Source of the DNA: Platerodrilus igneus
Lineage: Eukaryota > Arthropoda > Insecta > Coleoptera > Lycidae
NCBI GenBank assembly: GCA_036346225.1
Contig: JARFIW010000900.1
Span: 2,997,001-3,061,000, forward strand
Direction of reading: 5' to 3'
DNA length: 64,000 nucleotides
In this document: positions 21,441 through 33,184 of the stretch, in pieces
Layout of the letters: each line of letters opens with the position of its first letter
Numbering within the stretch: position 1 is the stretch's first letter
Translations under genes and position numbers: made by a program
Notes under the pieces: generated by a model
What the model was told of the DNA's origin: nothing
Database searches by the model: none
The model's input: the letters and a program-made list of their open reading frames with translations, nothing else

Positions 21441-22430
21441 ATGGTACCAACTAAAGAAGTTTTAGCCGAAGTGCTACCGAACTTTCCTTTTTCCCTTGGT
21501 TTCACGGAATCTCGAGATTTTAAGTATATTCCTGAAGCAATGTCATTTATTTCCAATGCTTTACATTGTTTTTTAATGTACGACCTTAAATCTTTGATCG
21601 AGGGAATCGCCTCACTATTTTCTAATTCGAACCGTTTTAAAACGTTTGTATTTAATTTTTTCGATAACAGATTAAACAATATGAAATCAAATAAATCTAT
21701 TTCCATATGCTTTAACGCGAAAATATTTTTATCAATACAACTACTTAATTGCCGGAGTTCCGTGCGTGAGTCTGAGGAATTTACCTTAGGGCATTTTTTG
21801 AGAGCATTAAAATATGTCGAAAGTAATAAACTCTTGGACTGAAAGCGATTGGTATTGATTTTATAGGCTTCATCGTATGCACAATCGTTTAATGGCAAAT
21901 GTTTTATTAACGCACGCGACGAATCATCTAGTATATCTACGAGATAGCAAAATTTTTCTACAGAGGACAAATTGACATTATCATGAATCAATCGCTTATA
22001 AATTGATAACTTTCAAAGTCCGAAATACAACCTGAGAACGCAGGACTGATAGGTGTTTCAAGCTAATACTACTATTTATCGACACAGGATTATTCATATT
22101 TTCCACCTGCGGCTTATTTTCTACGAGATTTAATTCACATTGTTCAGCGATAATACGAAATATTTAATCATCGATTTTCACCCTAAGAGCCGAGAATTCA
22201 CTCTCTTCATCAAAGAAAATATCCTTGCAATAACACTCGAAATGGGTTTCAATTTGTTCGACACTTTACATCGATGCTCTAATTATAGCAATCGATTCAT
22301 TTTCCAGTTTATTAATCTTACGGTATATATGATTCAACCGTTTTATTACAAACTTAGCTTCAAGAATAGCTTTATCAATTGATATAACCATATCTGATTA
22401 ATGAACGACAATAAAATTAACGTAAAAACA
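21441..22430 (-). pseudogene. BEL/Pao retrotransposon gag fragment
   Basis: The minus-strand frame 21371-21991 contains a DUF1759-type gag: SSVEKFCYLVDILDDSSRAL, HLPLNDCAYDEAYKI, then helical segments and LRQLSSCIDKN. The frame is preceded on the same strand (21990-22430) by frameshifted N-terminal gag-like sequence starting near an ATG at about 22390. No protease or RT remains; the LINE fragment begins at 21440. The role would be particle assembly. BEL/Pao assignment rests on the gag alone. Confidence 0.65.
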
Positions 22431-23043
22431 AAGCGTACCTCAAATACGCTACGATAACTAATTAATCTACAAGATTAAATTATTAATCGACAAATGCAAC
22501 TAATTACAATTTTCGCTCGACAAAACGTTTAATGTTTCAAAATAAATACCAATAACCCCTTTGTTATACTAAGTTGGATGATCCGAATGGTGCATCAAAC
22601 TGTGGTCAATGAAAATAAGGTCAGAATTTAAAATATACCCTCATAAATATAGTATCTCTACAAAGTTTACATAAAGTAAACCGACTGACCATTAATCTTT
22701 GCAACAAAGAAAAGGGGATGTATTCTAAATCTACCGTTATACCCAAATGTTTCTATACTATTAAATGTGCGAACGAGGTGTTAGCCTCTTTGTAACACGC
22801 CCAAATATATCAAAACTACGACAATTATTATACTAAGGTATAAATAAGGAACGACAGGAATAGAAACTAATTATTAATCAAATAATCCGGCGTACAAAGG
22901 CCATGTTTATTTACGCGCGGGGCGTCATTCCAAACTGATTCCAAGTCAACCAAATCAACACGAACCGGTATCAGACGGGAAGCTAACGTATCGTTAGTCC
23001 TAAAACTTTCTTGAAATACAATGCATGACTAACCTAACAGGGT
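22431..23043 (-). mobile_element. Possible BEL/Pao LTR and leader
   Basis: On the minus strand the stretch starts TGTTAGGTTAGTCATGC at about 23043 and runs into the gag fragment, as a 5' LTR plus leader would. I see no second LTR copy and no certain primer binding site, so the call rests on position and the TGT start. ACAGGGTGTCCGGAAATAAA at 23036 could instead be the end of a mariner-type element. Confidence 0.25.
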
Positions 23044-25476
23044 GTCCGGAAATAAAGCGTCGATATTAAGAAGAGCGATTCTACACAAAGAAAGTTAATA
23101 CCATAAAGTCCTTTACACTTTCAAATTTTTGCATACTTATTTGTGTTCTTTTGTCTTCGCGTTCTAAATTTTGCGCAGACCTCCAATGCAAAAAGCGAAA
23201 ACTAACCTTGGCTTGTAAACATGATTCAAAACTTTTTTTTAGCATTTTTATACTACATTTTTATGCTACTTTGTTCTTAATTAATATTATTTAATTCCAA
23301 ACGATTTCTCGAATAAGCGGAAATACCCATTTTAATACTAGCATCCCTTTTTTCACAAATAAGGTTTGATCCTCGTTGAACAGTGTTCTAGTTGTTCCAA
23401 ACATTGTTCCAAAAGAACAACTGCGTCTGAAAAACGATTCAATATGGAAAAACACTTGTTTTTTGAAACATCTTTGTCGCGAACAAACCGATAGTAGTAC
23501 CTTCGGGTAGAGCATTGGGGACGCGATCGCCTAGCGGCCCCATATAAATTTTAAATTATGAATCTCGCGTCACCACCGGATATCCCAAAATCGATTTTTG
23601 GACTATATCAAAAAGAGTAAAACATACCGTTCACCTTCCTCTTTCATTCTATTGGCTAACTTTTTGTAAGTCGAATTGGAACAATGTGGTACAAGGGTAG
23701 AACAACCTGCAACAATTTTCAAAAACATAATTTTTAAAAAGGGGTGCTAACAACTTTACACACATGTAATATCGCTCTCTGAATTATTGACGCATCAAAT
23801 CGAGACACACTGAATATTTCATTATTTTAGCATACTTACCTACTAATAATGCAATTCGATAGTTTTTAGTTCAGAATTTATTGCTTTTGTTACTCGAATA
23901 TTTTTGGTTTGTTTGGTTCTACTTCTATTAGTTGCACGCGTTTTTGGTTTATAATTGCCTTTATCTATTTCGAAAACAACAATACGGACTATATTCACTA
24001 TTGGAATTGTCTCTAAGATTTGAACTATAGGACCGGTATAGGTATTATTTCGATTTTCAAATAGTATTAATCCTTACAGTGCGTATCAATTGAAATATTT
24101 AAAATTTACGTTTGATTGTATTAATACTCTTAAAAATAAATTGGTACTACCTACAAATAGCGTAAATCTGAAGTTTTGTTGCTGCAGTTAATTTTCTATT
24201 TTGTTCAAGTAAAAATCAAACTTGTTTGGAAAAATTAGTCAATACTGTAAGGTCTTTTTGCTTGTCTTGCTAAAGTTACACTCCAAACACGTAAACAAAG
24301 TATGTTCTATGTTTATTGCATTGAAATGAGTGAATTAGTCATCAAGCAGCAAAACAATAAATTCTACTTGTTCGGTCAACAAGAAATATGTTGCATCTAC
24401 ATCCACACAACTGTTATGTTAACTGAATCAATTTTTTTGTAAGTTCAAGAAAACCTGAGTCACGCCGATTTTGGTTTTAGCCCATTTAAATTAGTACCGA
24501 CAATCACTGTAGCGCAGTAATGCAAATATGAGTGAAATTTGCCATACAAGTAACATACACCAACAAAAGTTTGTGCCTAAATATGCAGTTATTGATATTT
24601 CATGCAATTTGGTTGTTTCTCATTTTTATAAAATAAGAAATGACTCACATATAGTGTTCAATTAGTAGTAATAAAGTAACTAAACCTACTTTTTACTTTT
24701 TCATAATGGAATAATTTCCAACGATTTATATTTCAATTGACACTCTGTGTATTTTAAAATAATATAAATACCAATTTATAATGTAACAGCAAACAGATCA
24801 CTGAAGTAAAAAATGCATCTTCTTGTAAATAAAATGTACAATCAAACCAAATAATAAAGGTGAATGCTAGTGACCCTGTTTTAAGTATACGCGAGTTCTC
24901 GAAGGAAGTTCTAAGTGGGTGTATCTGCGAATTCTATCGTGTCTTAAAAGATAACGTAAGCTCGTTTATGACAAGGTAATTAAATACTAGTTTATAATAG
25001 TGCAACAAAACTCCACTGACTGACTGCAAAATTCTAGAAATTTTCCCAAGACTAAAGTAAACCGTTTATTCCGTAGATCACTTACCTCAATTGGCATTCT
25101 ATGAGAGATTTCACACCACAGCAAGGAAAACACCACCAGTTGGAACAATATCAGGTACTAAGTTATAATACAGTAAACGCCTATTCTTGTTTCAAAATTG
25201 CATCATTGACCATATGAATAGTATAAGAATGCCTTCAACCATGGTAGTTTAAATATTACGGCAACGTCTAAACCTGCACGGCATTTATAGACCGCGCAGA
25301 TTTAGTTGTAGCAAGGATCTTACATACGAGGACGTGTAAGTATCCGTGTTGAGGGACCCTAGTAGATTTCACTCTGTATCGAACCCACGCCGGGTGAAAT
25401 CGAACGTAGAGTAGAGTAGAGTAGAGAGATATATATAAAAAGGTTTAATAGTTAAAGGTAAAGAAAAAATATACAT

Positions 25477-25479
<3 letters not shown>
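23044..25479. other. Non-coding AT-rich spacer with a SINE-tail scrap
   Basis: No gene is supported. TAGTACCTTCGGGTAGAGCATTG near 23490 matches the 3' part of the SINE at 47620-47643, a likely short remnant. A (GTAGA)n run lies at about 25408-25430. Confidence 0.5.

Positions 25480-25516
<37 letters not shown>
25480..25516. repeat. (TA)n microsatellite, left flank of the tandem LTR array
   Basis: A pure TA tract abuts the TACTCAT start of the first LTR. Confidence 0.9.
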
Positions 25517-25518
<2 letters not shown>

Positions 25519-27630
25519 CTCATATTTAGACCAGGGTAGAAAATTAAATAATCACATCAAATAATTTTAATCACCGTGTATAAGGAATTTCATTAAATAA
25601 TACGCGTTATTAAAACCATGAAGCATAAATAAACTCGGTTGTTTCAGTAAAAATAAGAAATTTAAATTATTTATAAGACGCTTTATATCAAACGAAGCAG
25701 TAGTGAAAAGCTCTGCGTGTAATGTAATTATTCCTAAACAAAGAGAAATTACGTGCAAAGTTTATATTAATTAACCCTATTTTAAGTAACCGGTAGTAAA
25801 ACAAAGTGTACGTATAATAATTAATATTTAAGTTGTATTCGCTAAAATGAAAAGGATAGAAATCAATTTTAATTGGAGTTAATTAAACCGTTAGTAACAT
25901 ATAATACCTATAAAAACTTGTAAAAACCCAAGATTAAAATACCACGGAATAAAGCTCTGAGAATTAATATTATTTTGAACACCTGCGTAGTTTAAATATC
26001 ACATTCGGCGTAAAGTTTGCAGATAATTAATGTTTCAAAGAATCTTGGGGAAAACGTCGCATAATAGTTACGAGAATTGCTAAAGCTGGGTATTTCACAC
26101 TCCATGTGGACTAAAATAATCGATAATAAAGTATATCAAGTTGCACCAATAAGAACACGGTAGAGAAGGAAAGAGAAATGCGTCAAGCAAAGACACATAT
26201 TGTAAAAGGCGGGATTTAAGCAACGTCACGGGGGTCACAATTGGTTAAAAATAGGATGCAAATATCAGAAGTAGAACAACAATTTCTGTACAAAATCAAT
26301 TAGTTTTTCTCGGACAGGCTTGCGTGCCGTGTGGAAATTTTCTGAGATTTAAATGGGGCGAGTGAAAATTCGTAAAAATCGACGTGCGAGCAACAGACTG
26401 GGAACATAGAATGAGGAATTCTTTAGAATTACCCGTTTTGGGGAACCGACCGACAGACAGGCTTTTTGCTATATATACCGAGATGAAGATAAACAAGCTC
26501 TCTTAGACTTTTGACGATTCGATGCGTTAAAAGCTCGTACATACGCGACTTGATTGAAAATGTTAAACCGTGCATTTTAGTTTGATTAAATAATTTAAAG
26601 TTTGCTAGTATATTTTAGTGATTCAAAATAGCTTGTTATTTACGTGCTAACATGAATGTACTTCAGTGCACTTAGATACGAGGTAATAAAATTTAGTTTC
26701 ACTGTATCAATTAGCAAAATTTACAACGACGAATGTATACACAAAAGTAGGCAGTTTTGGCGTATATTGGTGACAGAAGCAGGAATTTCTTTGCTATTTT
26801 CGGGGTGTTAATAATTAAATGGTTCAAATACGTGTCTGGATCCACGAAACAAGGGTCAGATATACATAGATGAGTTCCGGAAAAGCCCAGAAACAACTGG
26901 TGATGGAGAAAATTTTAAAAGCGTTGAGAATTAGAAGCCGTAAATATAATCCTGTTGGAATGGTGTGATTAACTAAAGGGACGATGTACTTTGAAGCTAC
27001 GAGGACAGTAACCTTCAGGTAAATTATACTATTTTGTTTGACATTTTTGTGTGTGTTGAATAACTTTATAATTGATTTACTTTAAATGGACATTAGTGAA
27101 ATTGTACTAACCATAAAATTTTAATTTTAAGATGAAATTTGCTTGTTGAAGTAGAAAGGAGTATTTAGTTTTGATGTTCGGTAATATGATGAAAATTTGG
27201 GTATGTCTTTGAGCTCAATTAGACGAACCTGGTTAATTAACGTAAAGGGGTGGTAGATGCTCCCTTTATACTCAGACTCCGGTCTGCTTATATTGTTATA
27301 TTAATTAGTAGGCATCCAACAAGGACTTTAATTTTGGATGCACATTAAAAGGATAATAAAATTAATCTTGAAATTCTTTTGAAAACTGAAATTTATGCTG
27401 AGTTTTAATTTTGAAATTTTAATGTATTCTGAATATTGATGTAAATAGAGTTAACGTTGATGTTTTGGTAGGAATGTGTTGTTTTTTTATGAATGAGGAG
27501 GTTTATAACATTAGGTGAGCAGCCGAGGCGAAAAGAGGATCACAGCCGTTTATGACGCCCAATCTGTGGGACTAGAATTTTTGTTGTTGAAAGGACCCAG
27601 TTCCCGCATACAAAGGAGGATATCACAGCA
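25517..27630 (+). repeat. LTR 1 of the tandem array
   Basis: Starts TACTCATATTTAGACC and ends GATATCACAGCA, with TATATATACC at 26470. A degenerate PBS-like unit lies inside at 27553-27577. The terminal trinucleotides form an imperfect inverted pair (TACT/AGCA). Confidence 0.85.
26470..26503 (+). promoter_or_regulatory. LTR 1 core promoter
   Basis: TATATATACC at 26470, then AAGCTCTC about 27 nt downstream. The same element is at 31800 in LTR 2 and 37137 in LTR 3. Confidence 0.55.
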
Positions 27631-27737
27631 AATTTTGGCGCCCAACGTGGGGCTCGAATGTTTTTTTTTAAAGGGCCAGTACCTGTAGAGATGAGAAGAT
27701 TCACAGCATTCTTGGCGACCCAAAAGTGAGGCTCGAA
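27553..27737 (+). other. Three serial PBS-like units; central one is the PBS
   Basis: Unit 1 (27553-27577) is degenerate and inside the LTR. Unit 2 (27636-27658) begins TGGCGCCCAACGTGGGGC and matches the complement of the tRNA-Lys(CUU) 3' end over 23 nt; it lies 5 nt after the LTR end. Unit 3 (27713-27737) is degenerate and in the leader. A CACAGC block precedes each. The same trio is present in the second internal copy. Confidence 0.85.
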
Positions 27738-27849
27738 TTCCAAATAAAATTTTTGTTATTTTATTCCAGGAAACTGGCGATCTGAGAGAGAGTTTTTATG
27801 TGTGTATAAATTTAAGAGCATTTTAGAGTGTGTGTGAGTGATTGGAACG

Positions 27850-29239
27850 TATGCAGAGAAAGGAGTGGTTAAGGAGTCAAGGAGTGGAAATTGGAAGTGA
27901 CGATAGTGCATTGTGTGAGAAAATTCTAAAATGGAAGAAGCTGGAGGCAGTAGAGATCAGTCGAGGACGGAATCAGGGATCAAGGAAATGAGATGATATT
28001 GAGAATGTTAGAGAGGATGAGTGAAGAATCCAATAGAAAATTAGAACAGCTAAGCGATGAATCTAATAGAGCTAGGGAAGAATCGAATAAGAAATTTGAC
28101 CAATTAAATCAGGAATTAGGGAATAAAATAGAAAAATCGACGAGAGAATTTACAGAATTTAAAAATAGTCTTACCGTGAAAATGGGGGAAGTTGAAAATA
28201 AGGTAGATAAAAATGAGCGGAATATTACAGGTCTTCGACAGGAAATGGGACATTTAAGGTCCGAAGTACGCATGTTCTGTGAAGAAGAGATTAATGTAAA
28301 AATGACTGAAGTGACGGACTCATGTAGGGATCAGTTAGGCAGGGTAGAACGTGAAGTTAGTAGTATTAAATACAACATGTCAAATTTAACGGGGGATGGT
28401 CCCAGATTTTCTACAGGTGGAGTATCATTGGACCAACACATGAAGTTTTATGGCGATAACAGGGTAAATCCACAAATTTTATTAATAGTGTAAGAAATCT
28501 AGTGGGAAATTTATTTGACGAACAGACTAAACTGAATACGATAAAGGCTTTATTAAAAGACAACGCGGAAGCATGGTACAATTTAGTAGGACAGGACATA
28601 GACACGTATCAGGACTTTGAAGACAAATTTTTACAACATTACTGGAGTGATCACAAACAGGATCAGATTAGGGACGACTTGATTACAGGAAAATTTAAGG
28701 GAGAGTTTGCAGGTTCTAGGGAGCAATATGCCATCCGCAAGTACAGTGTGGCCAAACAACTGAATCCACCATTGACGGACAGACAGATTATCAAGTACCT
28801 ATCACGACATTTTGAACTGGAAATTAGACAACATGTGGCCTTACAAAACATCACAGAACGGGAGACATTTTTAGAATACTTACAGAGATATGACGATGTA
28901 TGTGTTGGACGGACAAGAGAGATACGAGAACGAAACGTTAACACAGTTAGGTTTGACAACAGGACACCAAATTATCCGAGACGGCCTGACTACAACAGAA
29001 ATTTTCGACCGAATTGGGAACGACGAGGACAGGAATACAGGAGCAATAGTGCGACTAGGGGACCGACGCCAAGACCTAGTTACACGCGACAGAACAGTTT
29101 ACCGGAGGTAAACAGGACTGTGACGAGCACGCCGAATAGAGACAGGGACACGGATAATAATACAAGGAGGACATACGCACAGGTTGTAGAAGGACAACCA
29201 GGACCAAGCACTGAAAACAGGATGGGACAGGACTTTTAG
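27850..29239 (+). pseudogene. Gag of tandem-array element, copy 1
   Basis: The ATG at 27850 (MQRKEWLRSQG) opens a frame that is shifted by single-base gaps near 27925 and 27980 relative to copy 2. The N-terminal half is a long charged coiled coil (repeated EESNRKLEQLSDESNRAREE). The central part is a gag capsid-like domain: LNTIKALLKDNAEAWYNLVG, FEDKFLQHYWSDHKQDQIR, YLSRHFELEIRQHV. The C-terminus is Arg/Asn/Pro-rich (PNYPRRPDYNRNFRPNWERR), a probable RNA-binding tail in place of CCHC knuckles. A further frame break is at about 28490. Gag packages the element's RNA, which a non-autonomous copy might still supply. Confidence 0.7.
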
Positions 29240-29339
29240 AACGCGACAGACCACTAGATTTCTGTGTAAATGTATATGAACATCCACGTGAATTTTTCAA
29301 AATTGAGGAGGAAGTAGAGCCAGAAACTGAGGAAAATTA

Positions 29340-30265
29340 TGTTTGCCAATTATTAATTTAGAAATTTTGAAAATAATGTAGAAGTATTACTTGATACAGG
29401 GGCAGAGGCGAGTTTAATATCGGAGGAATTCGTCAGCAAAATTAGGGATAAGGTTTGTGATAGAATTATGCCTATAAAACGTAGCCATTTAGTAGCTCCA
29501 AATAAAAAGAAGTTTGCTGTAGTAAATAGTGTTGTGGTGCTTAGGATAGATATAGGAGGTTTAAGCTGTGAACAGGAGTTTGTAATTGTACCTGGACTGA
29601 AGTTTCAGAGCATTTTAGGTGTTGACTGTATGATGAAGTTAGGGATTTTGATAGATATGGAAAGGAAGGTAGTAAGGATTAAGGATAGGGTAGTGCCATG
29701 GAAGGACAGTTATGAAGTCACAGAGGATGACACGGGGTTTAGTATTAATGTAGTAGAGGTAGAGGATGATGAAGATAAACAGATCAACACAATAAGATGT
29801 CCAGAGGAAAGGAAAGTAGAGGTTCAAGCTTTAATACAAAAACATGCAGAAGTAGTGGGGGTAGAAGCAGCATATCAGGAGCAGATGAAGGCGAAATTAA
29901 GTAAAGATGGCAAGTTTGTTTTTAATAAAGTAGATTTAAGGGATTCATTCTGGCGGATTCCATTACACAAAAATTCTAGAAGGTACATAGGATTTTCCAT
30001 AGAGGGAAAAATCAATAATTGTAAAGTAGTATCGTTTGGTTTGTCGGCAGAAAGGGATACAATAATAAATGAGAAACAGACAAGTGTAGGGACTGAAGAA
30101 GAAGTAATATTTAAGAGTCAGGATAATAGGGATGATAAGTTTATTGTATGTGAGATAATAGGGATGATAAGTATAGATATAGAAGGGGGAGAGGTAGGGA
30201 TGAAGAGTATTAGGATAATTAGACGAAAGACTTGGAGGATCAAGAAGAGAGTTAGATTTAAATAA
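29340..30265 (+). pseudogene. Protease and RT remnant of tandem-array element, copy 1
   Basis: The protease motif VLLDTGAEASLISEE is at about 29390-29435, then FQSILGVDCMMKLGILID, the typical second half of an aspartic protease. The frame then jumps into an RT scrap, VDLRDSFWRIPLHKNSRRY ending in VVSFGLS, which is palm motif A to B'. RT boxes 1-2, the YxDD box, RNase H and integrase are absent. After GLS the protein turns into low-complexity charged sequence. Both array copies share these deletions, so they predate the tandem. Confidence 0.75.
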
Positions 30266-30837
30266 CTTGATGAACTAAGGATAGAGATAGGTGAATTTTA
30301 GTATAGATATAGAATAGAGAGTAGATATAGGTGTATATAAAAGAGTAGAAGTAAGTGTTTATAGAAAATAAAGCTAGGTATAGGATAAATATGGGAGACA
30401 ATTAGAAATAGGTTTAGGATGAGAATAAAGATTAAATGTAGGAAGAAAATAGGATAGGTTAAGTATAGACATTCATATAAGATTAGTGGAGAGTTAGGAA
30501 TAGAGTAAGAGTAGGATAGGTATATAGGATTAGGTAGGATGAAGTAAAGTATAGTGAAGATTAGTTAAAAGTTAGGAATAGGATAGGTATATAGGATGTA
30601 TATAGGATTAGATGGATAAGTAGGATGAAGTTAGGGATAATTTCAGTTTATAGAAGTAGGTGAGAGTTAGGAATAGGATAGGGATATAGGATCGGTGTAA
30701 ATATTTTTTTTGGATTGGAGACAAAGTAGGTAAGTTAGATAGATAAGGGTAGAGAGTGATAGGCAATTTTTTTTGTAATTTTTTTTGTCTAAATGTTTTA
30801 TATTTGAAGTCAAATAAGTGGGATTATTTGTATTCAA
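30266..30837 (+). repeat. Purine-rich GATAGG-type degenerate repeats, copy 1
   Basis: About 570 bp with very few C residues is built of variants of AGGAATAGGATAGGTATATAGG. It fills the place where the rest of pol should be, up to the polypurine tract. It is non-coding as read. Confidence 0.7.
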
Positions 30838-30849
30838 ATAGGGGGAAAA
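30838..30849 (+). other. Polypurine tract
   Basis: ATAGGGGGAAAA sits directly before the LTR 2 start (TACTCAT). It would prime plus-strand DNA synthesis. Confidence 0.75.
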
Positions 30850-32962
30850 TACTCATATTTAGACCAGGGTAGAAAATTAAATAATCACATCAAATAATTT
30901 TAATCACCGTGTATAAGAATTTCATTAAATAATACGCGTTATTAAAACCATGAAGCATAAATAAACTCGGTTGTTTCAGTAAAATAAGAAATTTAAATTA
31001 TTTATAAGACGCTTTATATCAAACGAAGCAGTAGTGAAAAGCTCTGCGTGTAATGTAATTATTCCTAAACAAAGAGAAATTACGTGCAAAGTTTATATTA
31101 ATTAACCCTATTTTAAGTAACCGGTAGTAAAACAAAGTGTACGTATAATAATTAATATTTAAGTTGTATTCGCTAAAAATGAAAAGGATAGAAATCAATT
31201 TTAATTGGAGTTAATTAAACCGTTAGTAACATATAATACCTATAAAAACTTGTAAAAACCCAAGATTAAAATACCACGGAATAAAGCTCTGAGAATTAAT
31301 ATTATTTTGAACACCTGCGTAGTTTAAATATCACATTCGGCGTAAAGTTTGCAGATAATTAATGTTTCAAAGAATCTTGGGAAAACGTCGCATAATAGTT
31401 ACGAGAATTGCTAAAACTGGGTATTTCACACTCCATGTGGACTAAAATAATCGATAATAAAGTATATCAAGTTGCACCAATAAGAACACGGTAGAGAAGG
31501 AAAGAGAAAATGCGTCAAGCAAAGACACATATTGTAAAAGGCGGATTTAAGCAACGTCACGGGGTCACAATTGGTTAAAAATAGGATGCAAATATCAGAG
31601 GTAGAACAACAATTTCTGTACAAAATCAATTAGTTTTTCTCGGACAGGCTTGCGTGCCGTGTGGAAATTTTCTGAGATTTAAATGGGGCGAGTGAAAATT
31701 CGTAAAAATCGACGTGCGAGCAACAGACTGGGAACATAGAATGAGGAATTCTTTAGAATTACCCGTTTTGGGGAACCGACCGACAGACAGGCTTTTTGCT
31801 ATATATACCGAGATGAAGATAAACAAGCTCTCTTAGACTTTTGACGATTCGATGCGTTAAAAGCTCGTACATACGCGACTTGATTGAAAATGTTAAACCG
31901 TGCATTTTAGTTTGATTAAATAATTTAAAGTTTGCTAGTATATTTTAGTGATTCAAAATAGCTTGTTATTTACGTGCTAACATGAATGTACTTCAGTGCA
32001 CTTAGATACGAGGTAATAAAATTTAGTTTCACTGTATCAATTAGCAAAATTTACAACGACGAATGTATACACAAAAGTAGGCAGTTTTGGCGTATATTGG
32101 TGACAGAAGCAGGAATTTCTTTGCTATTTTTCGGGGGTGTTAATAATTAAATGGTTCAAATACGTGTCTGGATCCACGAAACAAGGGTCAGATATACATA
32201 GATGAGTTCCGGAAAAGCCCAGAAACAACTGGTGATGGAGAAAATTTTAAAAGCGTTGAGAATTAGAAGCCGTAAATATAATCCTGTTGGAATGGTGTGA
32301 TTAACTAAAGGGACGATGTACTTTGAAGCTACGAGGACAGTAACCTTCAGGTAAATTATACTATTTTGTTTGACATTTTTGTGTGTGTTGAATAACTTTA
32401 TAATTGATTTACTTTAAATGGACATTAGTGAAATTGTACTAACCATAAAATTTTAATTTTAAGATGAAATTTGCTTGTTGAAGTAGAAAGGAGTATTTAG
32501 TTTTGATGTTCGGTAATATGATGAAAATTTGGGTATGTCTTTGAGCTCAATTAGACGAACCTGGTTAATTAACGTAAAGGGTGGTAGATGCTCCTTTATA
32601 CTCAGACTCCGGTCTGCTTATATTGTTATATTAATTAGTAGGCATCCAACAAGGACTTTAATTTTGGATGCACATTAAAAGGATAATAAAATTAATCTTG
32701 AAATTCTTTTGAAAACTGAAATTTATGCTGAGTTTTAATTTTGAAATTTTAATGTATTCTGAATATTGATGTAAATAGAGTTAACGTTGATGTTTTTGGT
32801 AGGAATGTGTTGTTTTTTTTATGAATGAGGAGGTTTATAACATTAGGTGAGCAGCCGAGGCGAAAAGAGGATCACAGCCGTTTATGACGCCCAATCTGTG
32901 GGACTAGAATTTTTTTTGTTGAAAGGACCCAGTTCCCGCATACAAAGGAGGATATCACAGCA
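30850..32962 (+). repeat. LTR 2 (central) of the tandem array
   Basis: A near-identical copy of LTR 1, differing mainly by one-base homopolymer indels. It serves as 3' LTR of the first unit and 5' LTR of the second. Confidence 0.85.
31800..31833 (+). promoter_or_regulatory. LTR 2 core promoter
   Basis: TATATATACC at 31800 with AAGCTCTC about 27 nt downstream, as in LTR 1. Confidence 0.55.
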
Positions 32963-32967
32963 AATTT

Positions 32968-32990
32968 TGGCGCCCAACGTGGGGCTCGAA
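32968..32990 (+). other. PBS complementary to tRNA-Lys(CUU), copy 2
   Basis: TGGCGCCCAACGTGGGGC starts 6 nt after LTR 2. It is identical to the site at 27636. Confidence 0.85.
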
Positions 32991-33184
32991 TGTTTTTTTT
33001 TAAAGGGCCAGTACCTGTAGAGATGAGAAGATTCACAGCATTCTTGGCGACCCAAAAGTGAGGCTCGAATTCCAAATAAAATTTTTGTTATTTTATTCCA
33101 GGAAACTGGCGATCTGAGAGAGAGAGTTTTTATGTGTGTATAAATTTAAGAGCATTTTAGAGTGTGTGTGAGTGATTGGAACGT

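Noticed and set aside
21432..21842. 136-codon plus-strand frame at the BEL/Pao fragment
   Set aside because: Antisense of the gag frame, which carries the DUF1759-type motifs. No domain on the plus strand.
26296..26496. A 66-codon minus-strand frame repeated identically at 31626 and 36963
   Set aside because: It lies inside the LTR promoter region, antisense, and is identical only because the LTRs are copies. It has no domain and is not kept open in the diverged solo LTR.
28663..28959. Antisense frames opposite gag, repeated at 34051
   Set aside because: These are shadows of the gag coding strand. The forward frame has the capsid-like and coiled-coil features.
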